From Chitinophaga sancti (GTDB lineage Bacteria; Bacteroidota; Bacteroidia; Chitinophagales; Chitinophagaceae): 64,000 nt of DNA. Each line of letters begins with the position of its first letter. Positions within the stretch are counted from its first letter, which is position 1. The stretch is from assembly GCF_034424315.1 (NCBI RefSeq), contig NZ_CP139972.1, positions 7,262,501 through 7,326,500 of the forward strand, written 5' to 3'. Of this stretch, positions 17,518 through 27,100 are shown piece by piece. A program made the translations under genes and the position numbers. The notes under the pieces were generated by a model, which searched no databases, was not told where the DNA came from, and was given only the letters and a program-made list of their open reading frames with translations.

Positions 17518-18312
17518 ATGGAACAATACCTCAACTTACTCCAACATATCCTGGACCAGGGTTCTGTAAAGACAGACCGTACTGGTACAGGCACTATCAG
17601 CTGCTTTGGAGCTCAGTTACGTTTTAATCTCCAGGAAGGTTTTCCGCTGGTAACTACCAAGAAGCTGCACCTGAAATCCATTATCTACGAACTGCTCTGG
17701 TTCCTGAAGGGCGATACCAATATTAAATACCTGAAAGACAATGGTGTAAGGATCTGGGATGAATGGGCCAACGAAAACGGCGATCTGGGTCCTGTTTATG
17801 GCAAACAATGGCGTAGCTGGGAAACCAAAGATGGCAAAGTCATAGACCAGATCGCCGATGCTATAAATACCATCAAAAAGAACCCCGATTCCCGTCGTAT
17901 CATTGTAACAGCATGGAACCCGGCAGACCTGCCAGCGATGGCGCTGAGTCCATGCCACTGCCTGTTCCAGTTCTATGTTGCGGATGGACGTCTCAGTTGC
18001 CAGCTCTACCAGCGTAGTGCAGATGTATTCCTGGGCGTACCTTTCAACATCGCTTCCTATGCGCTGCTCACGATGATGATCGCGCAGGTATGTGACCTGG
18101 AACCGGGTGATTTTGTGCACACTTTTGGCGACGTACATTTGTACAGCAACCATATAGAACAGGCGAAGCTACAGCTGAGCCGTACTCCTTATCCACTGCC
18201 ACAGATGAAGATCAATCCTGCTAAGAAGGATATTTTCTCCTTTGAGTATGAAGATTTCGGACTGGAAAATTACCAGTTCCATCCGCATATCAAGGCGCCG
18301 GTAGCTGTATAA
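17518..18312 (+). CDS. thyA: Thymidylate synthase
   Basis: 264 residues from the ATG at 17518, exactly the E. coli ThyA length. The folate/dUMP site is intact: DRTGTGT (about 20-26), the catalytic Cys in [13 protein letters not shown] (about residue 146), [21 protein letters not shown] (about 165-185) and HLYSNH (about 207). It makes dTMP from dUMP using methylene-tetrahydrofolate, giving dihydrofolate that the product of the next gene, DHFR, recycles. An in-frame upstream TTG would add 22 residues that overlap the terminator and promoter, so it is rejected. Confidence 0.97.
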   Translation: MEQYLNLLQHILDQGSVKTDRTGTGTISCFGAQLRFNLQEGFPLVTTKKLHLKSIIYELLWFLKGDTNIKYLKDNGVRIWDEWANENGDLGPVYGKQWRSWETKDGKVIDQIADAINTIKKNPDSRRIIVTAWNPADLPAMALSPCHCLFQFYVADGRLSCQLYQRSADVFLGVPFNIASYALLTMMIAQVCDLEPGDFVHTFGDVHLYSNHIEQAKLQLSRTPYPLPQMKINPAKKDIFSFEYEDFGLENYQFHPHIKAPVAV

Positions 18313-18341
18313 GTCATTCTTCCTCATTTAAATTCAATACA

Positions 18342-18839
18342 TTGGTCTCTATTATCGTTGCTGCATCTGAAAATAATGTTATCGGTATTCATAATCATCT
18401 GCCATGGCACCTGCCGGTAGATATGAAATATTTCAAAGACACGACAATGGGGAAACCAATTGTTATGGGTCGTAAATCATTTGAAGAATTAGGGAAAGTA
18501 CTTCCCGGGAGACCTAATATCATGATCACCCGTCAGCAGGAGTATGTAAGTCCGGGATTGATCGTGGTACCTTCACTGGAAGCGGGGATCGAAAAGGCGA
18601 AGACCTTTGGTACTGAGGAAGTTTTTGTAACAGGGGGAGGAGAGATCTTTAAGATGGCGATTGAAAAGGGCATTATAGACAGGATCTACCTGACAAGGGT
18701 GCATGCAGAGGTGGAAGGGGATACTTATTTCCCTGCTTTTGACCAGACGAAGTGGGAGAAGGTGAAGGATGAAAAGTATGAGAAGGATGAGAAGCATAAG
18801 TATTCAATGAGTTTCCAGGTATGGGACTTTAAGAAATAA
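18342..18839 (+). CDS. folA: Dihydrofolate reductase
   Basis: 165 residues. The DHFR fold is clear: SIIVAASENNVIG at the N-terminus, LPWHLPVDMKYFK (about 20-32, with the substrate-binding Asp), GKPIVMGRKSFEELG (NADPH site, about 37-51), and EEVFVTGGGEIFK (about 88-100). It reduces dihydrofolate from thymidylate synthase, encoded 29 bases upstream, to tetrahydrofolate. The start is a TTG at 18342: homology begins at the first residues and no ATG or GTG lies in frame upstream, so a rare start codon seems real. A bidirectional terminator follows. Confidence 0.95.
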   Translation: MVSIIVAASENNVIGIHNHLPWHLPVDMKYFKDTTMGKPIVMGRKSFEELGKVLPGRPNIMITRQQEYVSPGLIVVPSLEAGIEKAKTFGTEEVFVTGGGEIFKMAIEKGIIDRIYLTRVHAEVEGDTYFPAFDQTKWEKVKDEKYEKDEKHKYSMSFQVWDFKK

Positions 18840-18870
18840 AATTCTTTAGCCGGCTGCAGGCCATGGCGTA

Positions 18871-18912
18871 TAAAATGAAAGGCCGCTGCGATTGCAGCGG
18901 CCTTTCATTTTA
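18871..18912. terminator. Bidirectional terminator between folA and dnaG
   Basis: A perfect 19-bp stem (18871-18889 with 18894-18912), loop GATT, with a GC-rich centre flanked by A-rich and T-rich arms, so it can stop both convergent genes. Its right end abuts the dnaG stop codon. Confidence 0.85.
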
Positions 18913-20892
18913 TTATCTGAATATCACCGTTCCCAAGCCATTCGTCAACTCATTCTCCAGCTGCTTCAGGTGTTTATGCATTTTCATACAATTGATCTGC
19001 GCTTCAAAATCTGTCGATTTCTCCAGCTCCTGCTGATTTTCGATGATCATTTTCCGGATCTTGCGGAGCATCAGGTAGTTCGTGGTAGAGATCGTATCTT
19101 TCAGGTAGGCATTATCTCCATACACGGTGTCAATTTCAAATTCTTCTTTCCATTTCGGGCTTAGCTCAGCTTCTTTATCTTCCATGATCTGTACCACCAT
19201 GGCGGTTACATCGTGATCGCTGTGATAGAGGAACCATTTCTTATCAGGCAGGTTGTCCTCATCATACATCTGTTTATATTCCCTGAGTATGCGTTTCACA
19301 ATCTCATTATCTGCGAGTGATTCGAAATCATATGGCAGGCGGAATATATAATCAGCTACGGTATTCTGGTCTTCTTCACTGAAAGGTTTATCGCCAAAGC
19401 GGAGCAGTATTTTCACCAGTTCCCGTTCCTGTCTTTCGTCGGGATTAAAGAAGTTGTCAGACACCCCCCCTCCATTTTCCATGGCTTCCATGGCAGCGAT
19501 GGCTTCCGGCGAAAGATCATCATCCTGTGAAGGCGCATTTTTCTCCTGGTCTCTGCTAAACTGTTGTTCTTTCTTCTGTAATTTCTCCCGGATGAATTTA
19601 TTGACCAGGTTGATCAGACCCTGTTCATCGATCTTTAGTACCTGGCTACACTGGCGGATATAATCCTGTTGCCGGGTGAAGTCTTCTGTTTTATCGATCT
19701 TGGCGATGGTCTCCGCAATTTCATTTACCAGCTGTGATTTTTTGGTGGTATCATTACCGGCATCCTGCATGGAAATCTGCAGTTTGAACAGGATGAAATC
19801 CTGTTTATTGTCTGCAATGAACTGGCGGAAGGCTTCAGCGCCTATTTTCTGTACATAGCTATCCGGGTCTTCTTTGTCAGGGATGAGTACCAGCTTCACA
19901 TTCAGGCCTTCTTCGATTGCCATATCCAGACCCCGCAAGGCTGCTTTTACACCGGCGTTGTCACCATCGAAGAGGATGGTGAGGTTGTTCGTGTATTTCT
20001 TGATCAGGCGAAGCTGGTGCTGTGTGAGGGAGGTACCACTGGAAGCCACTACGTTTTCAATCCCGGCCTGGTGCAGGGAGATAACGTCGGTGTATCCTTC
20101 TACCAGCAGGCATTCATTCAGTTTGTCGATAGCATGTCGGGCAAAGTAGGTACCATATAAGACCCTGTTTTTGACATAGATCTCATTCTCCGGGGAGTTA
20201 ACGTATTTGGGTGCACGGTCATTTTTGACGAGGATACGGGCTCCAAATCCGAGAACTTTACCGCTCTGGTTGTGGATGGGGAATACCACGCGGCCCCTGT
20301 AGTTATCACCGGGTTGTTCGTTCCGGATGGTAACGAGACCTGTTTTTTGCAGGTATTCCAGGTTATAGCCTTTGGCGAGGGCGGCTTTGGTAAAGGCATC
20401 CCAGGCATTGAGGCTATAGCCCAGCTGGAATTTGCGGATGGTTTCCTGGGTGAAACCTCTTTCCTCGAAGTAGCTGAGACCTACGTTCTGGCCTTCTTCG
20501 GTATTGAAGAGGGTATTGGAAAAGTATTCTCTTGCGAAGTTGTTGATAATGTAAAGGCTATCAGCCAGTTGCTGCTGTTGCTTTACTTCTGCGCTGACTT
20601 CGGTTTCTTCTACGGTGACATCATAGCGCTGGGCGAGCCACCGGAGGGCTTCCACATAGGAGTATTTTTCGTGCTCCATGAGGAATTTGATGGCGTTTCC
20701 ACTGGCACCACAACCGAAGCATTTGTAGATTTCCTTGCTGGGGGTGACAGTAAATGAGGGGCTTTTTTCGTTGTGAAAAGGACAGAGGCCAAGGTAGTTG
20801 GCACCTCTCTTTTTCAGTTTGACGAAATTCCCGACAATCTCTACAATGTCAATGCGGGCAAGGATTTGTTGTATGGTTTGTTGCGATATCAC
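18913..20892 (-). CDS. dnaG: DNA primase
   Basis: 659 residues. The CHC2 zinc finger is complete (C37, H40, C58, C61 in GLCPFHNEKS and YKCFGCGASG), followed by the DnaG core (YFEERGFTQETIRKFQLGYS, about 145-165), the TOPRIM domain (LLVEGYTDVISLHQAG, about 265, and ILFDGDNAGVKA, about 310) and a long C-terminal helicase-binding region. It makes the RNA primers for replication. The start codon is GTG at 20892 (MISQQTIQQ); a -7-like TAACTTTA on this strand lies only 4 bases upstream (20897-20904), predicting a leaderless mRNA. It is convergent with folA, sharing the terminator. Confidence 0.96.
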   Translation of the reverse strand: MISQQTIQQILARIDIVEIVGNFVKLKKRGANYLGLCPFHNEKSPSFTVTPSKEIYKCFGCGASGNAIKFLMEHEKYSYVEALRWLAQRYDVTVEETEVSAEVKQQQQLADSLYIINNFAREYFSNTLFNTEEGQNVGLSYFEERGFTQETIRKFQLGYSLNAWDAFTKAALAKGYNLEYLQKTGLVTIRNEQPGDNYRGRVVFPIHNQSGKVLGFGARILVKNDRAPKYVNSPENEIYVKNRVLYGTYFARHAIDKLNECLLVEGYTDVISLHQAGIENVVASSGTSLTQHQLRLIKKYTNNLTILFDGDNAGVKAALRGLDMAIEEGLNVKLVLIPDKEDPDSYVQKIGAEAFRQFIADNKQDFILFKLQISMQDAGNDTTKKSQLVNEIAETIAKIDKTEDFTRQQDYIRQCSQVLKIDEQGLINLVNKFIREKLQKKEQQFSRDQEKNAPSQDDDLSPEAIAAMEAMENGGGVSDNFFNPDERQERELVKILLRFGDKPFSEEDQNTVADYIFRLPYDFESLADNEIVKRILREYKQMYDEDNLPDKKWFLYHSDHDVTAMVVQIMEDKEAELSPKWKEEFEIDTVYGDNAYLKDTISTTNYLMLRKIRKMIIENQQELEKSTDFEAQINCMKMHKHLKQLENELTNGLGTVIFR

Positions 20893-21029
20893 GGGGTAAA
20901 GTTAGGGTATTTAGGGGAATGGGGGAGATTACCTGTAAGGTATTGAGAATCAAGTTGCTTAAGCAGGATGGAGTTTTGTGGGTAAATCTTGCTTTCTCTT
21001 ATGTTGACCATTTGTTTATTTGTGAATAT

Positions 21030-21062
21030 TTTGTAATAGGAATGATTTTCAGGTTATCTTTG
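21030..21062 (+). promoter_or_regulatory. Promoter of the first T9SS cargo gene
   Basis: TTTG (21030-21033), 21 bases, then TATCTTTG (21055-21062): a full match to the Bacteroidota -33/-7 consensus, 26 bases before the ATG at 21089. Confidence 0.7.
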
Positions 21063-21088
21063 ATAAAATTAATCAACCCTATACCTGA

Positions 21089-24058
21089 ATGAGAAAACTT
21101 CTACTATTGTTTGTATTGCTTTGCATTGGAACATATTTATCTGCAGGCACACTAACAGCTCGTTATCCCATGGATTCCGCTGTGGTGACTGCAGCTCAGC
21201 AGGCATTACATTTTGCAGATTATATTAAAGGAAATGTTAGTTCCTGGAACAAAAAGTTGGGATATGATGCTGATTCAACACAGAAAGCCTCTATTATAAT
21301 GAGCAGGGCTTCATGTGATTCTGCTACCTATTATATAAATGGTACGGTTACAAATCTGGTGAAGAATGATGTCGTGATGACTAAGTTATTTGATTATGGA
21401 GATGGTACTACGGGTACCGCAGAAGGAAATCATTTGTACACAGCCATTGGTAATTACACGGTAACATTTACGGCAGTAACTTTATTAGGTAATACATATA
21501 CAACTACCCGAACAGTATCGATTCCGGGCTTACCTATTTCTGTAAGTTTGTCCTTACACAAGGGGGCACAGGATACCATTTTTGCTAAACCTGATTATCG
21601 TGACACGTCTTTCTATACCGTACAATGGTGGGGTGCAAACGCGAACCAGGACTTTAATAATCATGGCTGGTATGTAATTCCTACTGATGCAGGGGGGTAC
21701 GATGTTTACATGATCGCTAAAAACGGTTGTGGAGTATCCCTGGATATGGAGTATACGCCTTCGCCAAAACCACCTGTTGATACAGCCAGGGCTGTAGCGC
21801 TCCTTTATGTGTCTCCTTCCTGTGATTCTACCACATATACCGTCAGTGGAGGGGTTGACCATCTGCGCACGAATGAAACAATTGTTTCTAAATCGTTTAA
21901 TTTTGGAGATGGGACAACTGCTACTGAGAATGGCAGTCATCTCTATCCTTCTCCGGGTGCTTATACCTTAACTTTTACGGCGCTCACCTCAACAGGTAAT
22001 TCCTATACAACCAGCAAATCAATATATGTTAGCGGCTTACCTGTTTCTGTAAGTTTGTCCTTACACAAGGGTGCGCAGGATACTATTTTTGCCAAGCCGG
22101 ATTATCGCGACACGTCTTTCTATACCGTGCATTGGTGGGGTGTAAACGGGAACCAGGACTTTAGTAATCATGGTTGGTATATAATTCCAAAAGATGCAGG
22201 GTGGTACGATGTTTACATAACCGCTAATAATGCTTGTGCAGTATCCCTGAATATGGAATATACACCTCCGCCAACAACTCCTGTTGATACTACGCAGCAG
22301 GTAGCGCTCCTTTATGCGTCTCCTTCCTGTGATTCTGCTACGTATACCATTAGTGGAGGAGTTGATCATCTGCTAACGAATGAAACGATTGTTTCGAAAT
22401 CATTTGATTTTGGAGATGGTACGACTGCTGCTGAGAATAGCAGTCATCTCTATACGTCTCCGGGAGTTTATACCTTAACTTTTACAGCACTCACCTCAGC
22501 TGGTAATTCTTATACCACCAGCAAATCAATACATGTTGGCGGTTTACCTGTTTCAGTAAGTCTTTCAATACACCACGGTGTACAGGATACCATTTTTGCT
22601 AAACCTGATTATCGTGACACGTCTTTCTATACGGTACAATGGTGGGGTGTAAACGGAAATCAGGACTTTAATAATCATGGTTGGTATGTAATTCCAAAAG
22701 ATGCAGGGTGGTACGATGTTTACATAACCGCTAAAAATGGTTGCGTCGTATCCCTGAATATGGAGTATACGCCTCCGGTAGCTGTGCTCAGTATATCCCC
22801 GTATTCATGTGATTCTACTGAATATGCTGTAAGTGGATCCATGGAGCATTTGTATAAGGACGATGTAGTGGTTTCGAAATCATTTGACTTCGGGGATGGT
22901 ACTACTGCCAGTGCAGATGGGAAACATATCTATACATCCAGGGGGCATTTTACGGTGACTTTTACTGCAGTTACCTCAACCGGTAATGCATATACTGCTA
23001 CCCAATCTGTATTGGTGACAAGTTTGCCTGTTTCTATTAGTCTTTCCTTACATCGTGGTGTGCAGGATACGATCCTTGCCAAGCCAGACTATCGTGATAT
23101 ATCTGACTATACGGTGGATCGCTGGACTGAGAATGGGGTAACTATACCAGGGAGTAATAACTGGTATCTCCTGCCTTCCGTAGGTGGTTATTATAATCTT
23201 TATACGACTGCTAAAAATGGTTGTAAGGACTCTTCATACATAGCATATACCCCACCGGCTCCACCTGCACCTTCAGAGCCGGTGCCGGCGCAGATAATTC
23301 CTCCTGCTGCCAATGCCAGCCAGCTGGATCTTTCTGCTGATTTTGGAACTACATCCTTCAAAGATGACAACCAATTCACGATAGAGCTTACTGTTAAAAG
23401 TGTGAATGGTCGTAAGTTGGCCGAAGATGAGGTAATCAATCTGGGAACAGTGAAAGGCACTGATCCTGCTCATTTATCAGTAGAGATACCTGATTCACTG
23501 AATTGTGCATCCAACTATATAGTAAGGGTGGTATCCAATTCTCCTGCTGATACTACGTTGTGGTCATCTCCATTTACGATTACCAATCAGCCGCCAGAAC
23601 CTGTTATTACACAGGTAGGCGATAGCTTGTTTACCAACAGTATTTATGAGTTGCAATGGTTTAAAGATAATGTGGCTATAAACGGTGCTACAAGTAAAGC
23701 TATCCGGGCAAGGGCAAATGGTGCATACAGGGTAGCTGCATTGAATGGGGTAGCTTGTAGCAGCCTTTCTGCTGCCCGTGCTGTAGTGATTACTGCTATC
23801 AGTAATGTTTCATTGGGAGCTAATACGGTAAGTGTTTTCCCGAATCCATCTGAAGGGCCGGTAAACCTGAAGTTTGGGTACCCCCTGTCAGACAAAGTAT
23901 TTGTGAAAGTGTACAATTTAAATGGGGCGGTTGTTTACGCTACCACCACCTTACAGCAACAGTCATTACTGGATCTGACTGCTTTGCCACGAGGATTCTA
24001 TACTGTGGAGGTAAGACTGAAGGACTCCCGTAAGGTGCTGACTATCATATTGCAGTAA
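21089..24058 (+). CDS. PKD-repeat cell-surface protein with T9SS type A sorting domain
   Basis: 989 residues. A Sec signal (RKLLLLFVLLCIGTYLSAG) is followed by a short degenerate PKD remnant, then four tandem repeats of about 160-169 residues (starting at about residues 75, 244, 413 and 573), each with a PKD-like core (FDYGDGTT, then HLYTAIGNYTVTFTAV) and a segment with DTIFAKPDYRDTSFYTVQWW. After a Pro-rich linker (about 730) comes a fibronectin-like region and the C-terminal type A sorting domain (VFPNPSEGPVNLKFGYP to FYTVEVRLKDSRKVLTIIL), the signal for export by the Bacteroidota type IX system and surface attachment. It is paralogous to the next gene at both ends. Adhesion or surface display is likely; no enzyme domain is visible. 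Confidence 0.9.
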   Translation: MRKLLLLFVLLCIGTYLSAGTLTARYPMDSAVVTAAQQALHFADYIKGNVSSWNKKLGYDADSTQKASIIMSRASCDSATYYINGTVTNLVKNDVVMTKLFDYGDGTTGTAEGNHLYTAIGNYTVTFTAVTLLGNTYTTTRTVSIPGLPISVSLSLHKGAQDTIFAKPDYRDTSFYTVQWWGANANQDFNNHGWYVIPTDAGGYDVYMIAKNGCGVSLDMEYTPSPKPPVDTARAVALLYVSPSCDSTTYTVSGGVDHLRTNETIVSKSFNFGDGTTATENGSHLYPSPGAYTLTFTALTSTGNSYTTSKSIYVSGLPVSVSLSLHKGAQDTIFAKPDYRDTSFYTVHWWGVNGNQDFSNHGWYIIPKDAGWYDVYITANNACAVSLNMEYTPPPTTPVDTTQQVALLYASPSCDSATYTISGGVDHLLTNETIVSKSFDFGDGTTAAENSSHLYTSPGVYTLTFTALTSAGNSYTTSKSIHVGGLPVSVSLSIHHGVQDTIFAKPDYRDTSFYTVQWWGVNGNQDFNNHGWYVIPKDAGWYDVYITAKNGCVVSLNMEYTPPVAVLSISPYSCDSTEYAVSGSMEHLYKDDVVVSKSFDFGDGTTASADGKHIYTSRGHFTVTFTAVTSTGNAYTATQSVLVTSLPVSISLSLHRGVQDTILAKPDYRDISDYTVDRWTENGVTIPGSNNWYLLPSVGGYYNLYTTAKNGCKDSSYIAYTPPAPPAPSEPVPAQIIPPAANASQLDLSADFGTTSFKDDNQFTIELTVKSVNGRKLAEDEVINLGTVKGTDPAHLSVEIPDSLNCASNYIVRVVSNSPADTTLWSSPFTITNQPPEPVITQVGDSLFTNSIYELQWFKDNVAINGATSKAIRARANGAYRVAALNGVACSSLSAARAVVITAISNVSLGANTVSVFPNPSEGPVNLKFGYPLSDKVFVKVYNLNGAVVYATTTLQQQSLLDLTALPRGFYTVEVRLKDSRKVLTIILQ
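21311..23260 (+). repeat. Four tandem protein-coding repeats in the T9SS cargo gene
   Basis: Units begin at the codon for Ser of SCDS at 21311, 21818, 22325 and 22805. The first two periods are both exactly 507 bases, the third 480. Units 2 and 3 are nearly identical at the base level over long stretches, which points to recent unequal duplication. Confidence 0.85.
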
Positions 24059-24080
24059 GCAATTAGAATATTAGTATGTG

Positions 24081-24115
24081 AAGCCTGCCGGGAACTATAC
24101 CGGCAGGCTTTTTTA
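24081..24115 (+). terminator. Intrinsic terminator between the two T9SS cargo genes
   Basis: AAGCCTGCCGG (24081-24091) pairs perfectly with CCGGCAGGCTT (24100-24110), loop of 8 bases, then a T-run. Confidence 0.88.
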
Positions 24116-24175
24116 TTTGTGAGTATTTTATAATAAGTTTGACCCGCATAATCTGTAAAAAATCCCTATACATAC

Positions 24176-27100
24176 ATGAGAAGATTTCTACTATTGTTTG
24201 TATTGCTTTGTTTTGGGACCTATTTATCAGCACAAACATTGTCAGCCCGATTTGCTGTTGACTCTGCGGAAATGTGTTACCCACAACGAACCGTACATTT
24301 TACTGACCAGAGTACCGGTCAGATTGTTTCCTGGAACTGGTTTTTTGGAGACGGCACTTCTTCTACTGAACAAAACCCGACCCATATTTACAGTGGCAGA
24401 GGGAAGTATGTAGTGAGCCTGGTTGTTACTGACATCAACGGTCACATAGACTCAACTACGGCAGCTGGTAGTAGTGTAGCCATTAACATTTATCCTTTCA
24501 TAGATTTTGGCATTCCTCACAACTATGTGGCTTGTAGTGAGTTGCAATTGAGCAACCAGGCCTATTCGCATATGACAGGAAGCTTCCCCGTGCAGCTATT
24601 GTGGTCTACGGGCTCTTCTGCAAATACTATTAGCGCGGATAGTACGGGTAAGTATATCCTTTACCAGCAGCAGTGTGGAACGTACATATCAGACTCAGTT
24701 TATGTCATAAAACCTGCCCATGTGCTGACGATCGGAGACCCGCTCCTGGTGAGCTATAATCTGAATACAGATTCGGTACTGATTGACTGGGGTGCATTGT
24801 ATCCATTTCCGAAAGGCACCAAATATGATATTGACTGGGGAGCAGGCGTAACAGCCGATACGCTGAAGCAAACCAATTACATCTGGTACAAAGGTATAAT
24901 GGGTAAAACGCTTTCTGTTTCATTCAAGGCTACCCTGCCTGCTGGCTGGGGTACGCAATGTGATACTATTGTTACAGCTACAAGAAAGGTGGAGAATGCA
25001 AGGATGAGTTTTGATGACTGGAATGGGCAGAATATTACCATGAATTATGGAGATACCTTAAGGACTGGCAACCCGGGATATTTCTACAATTGGACGCTAC
25101 CAGATGGTACGATAAAGACAGATACAACAGGTTATCTGGTGGTGACTCAATCCGGAAAATATACCCTGTCGCTGAATTACCTGTACCAGTCTATAACGGA
25201 GACAGTGAATGTAAATGTGATAGGGCAATTAAGTCCCGTGTTTAAATACAGCCATGTCAATTGTGATCCGCTGACGATCAGCTGTACTTATACCGGTAAT
25301 GCTGATAGTATCGTGGCTTATAAATGGAGTGTAAACGGACGTTATGCGTCTATGGACAGGAATCCTGTACTGAAGATAGATTCGGGCCTGAATGTGATCG
25401 GCATAATTATCACTAATGCATCAGGTGATAGTGCAGTTATGAGTAAGACGATCAGCTCTGAAGGAGCCTGGAAACTGAAGATAGCTATTGATAGTATCTA
25501 TCCCTGTAGCTTTAGAGCTTATTTGAGGACCACAACCAATGCGCCTGAAGGTAAATATTCCGTTTCCTGGGAGAAAGGAACCAGTTACGCATACGATATG
25601 AATATGGCGATTGCGGATTCTTCAGGTATCTATATCGCTAATTTAAAAGATTCCTGTGGTAATATCCGTGCAACTGATACGCTGAACCTGTTCCTGGATC
25701 GGGTAATACGACCTATCATTGCGAAGGTGGGTGATAGTATTAAGGTGAGTAATATTATGGCTGATATTACTTACAAATGGTATAGAAATGATACACTGGT
25801 AGGTACGGGTACGGCCGCTCCATATCCAACAAAAAGTGGTATTTACAGTGCATATGCTTATAGGAATGATTCCTGTTTCCGCCAATCCTGGCCGCTGACC
25901 TATATCGCTCCCGGTGAAGGATTCAGCTACGGGATCTCCAGACTTCCTTCTGCCTGTGGTTTGAATGCGATCGACTTTACAGTTACGCCATCTTTACCTT
26001 ATGGAGACAGCATTGTTTCTTATTTGTGGGTGGCAGGTAAAGATACTTCCCGTACTGATAGATTAACTATTGTGAAGAAAGATGGTGGAACTGTGAGCCC
26101 TTCATTGACAATGGTTTCAGCTTATGGGTTAAGTAAAACCATCATTGATACCTATACATTCCCGGTTCTTTCATTGAAGGTGATCAGTGATGGGTTGAAT
26201 GCCTGTCATGATACAGCGAGACTTGCTGTAAGTGTGTCAGCAACGAATGCATACCAGGTAGTATGGGATGGTAAATATGTGGGTAATGTATATCCTGTTA
26301 CTACAAGTGGATTGCATTATGCAGTATTGCAGGATACCTGTGGAAATAGTTATTTGCGGGATTCTGCTACGGTGACATTGCATCCTTATACCGCGGCCCT
26401 GGCACTTAATGCAGGGAAAGATACGATCTATTGTACACCTGATGACAGTCATGCATATACTTATAAATGGTATCGTGACGGTGTGGTGTTACAGAATGAA
26501 AGTAAATCATACCTGACAGGTTTGCTGAAGGGCGCTTCTTATATCGCTGCATTATCAGATACGGCGGGATGTATGAAAAGTACAGTGCCATTGGAGTATA
26601 ATGTTGTGGCAAAACTGAAGGCATCATTTACAGCCGTTCCGGTTAACTGCGATTCTTCCTGGTATACTTTCTATGGAGCATATAATAATCTCACACCGGG
26701 TGATTCCGTAATAAGTTTTTATTATCAGTTTGATAATTCAGGTGGTGTACTCTCACAGGATACCTATAATATATTTAATGGTAAAGGAATTTATCCGGTC
26801 TCTTTTTCTATCAGGACCTTGAAGGGTGATACTGCGTCAGTAACGCAATATGTGAATGTGCCGGAGGTAGACAAGACGCCATGGCCTGTTGAAATTAAAG
26901 TGGATTGGGATTCATCATTCCCTTGTTATGATTTTAAGATCCTGACTGCAAGCACTACCCACCAGGGGCCATACACTTTGGGTTGGTCTACGGGTTTATC
27001 ACGCAATAGTATTGAGGTACAGGAAAGCAACTACTACGTTGTCAGTATTTATGACACCTGCGGTCATATTCGTGGTCAGGCAGGCGTAGATGTAGTGGTA

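Noticed and set aside
21311..23260. Direct repeats considered as a CRISPR array or mobile element
   Set aside because: The period is about 160-169 codons, in frame, and encodes repeated protein domains; there are no short spacers, cas genes or transposase.
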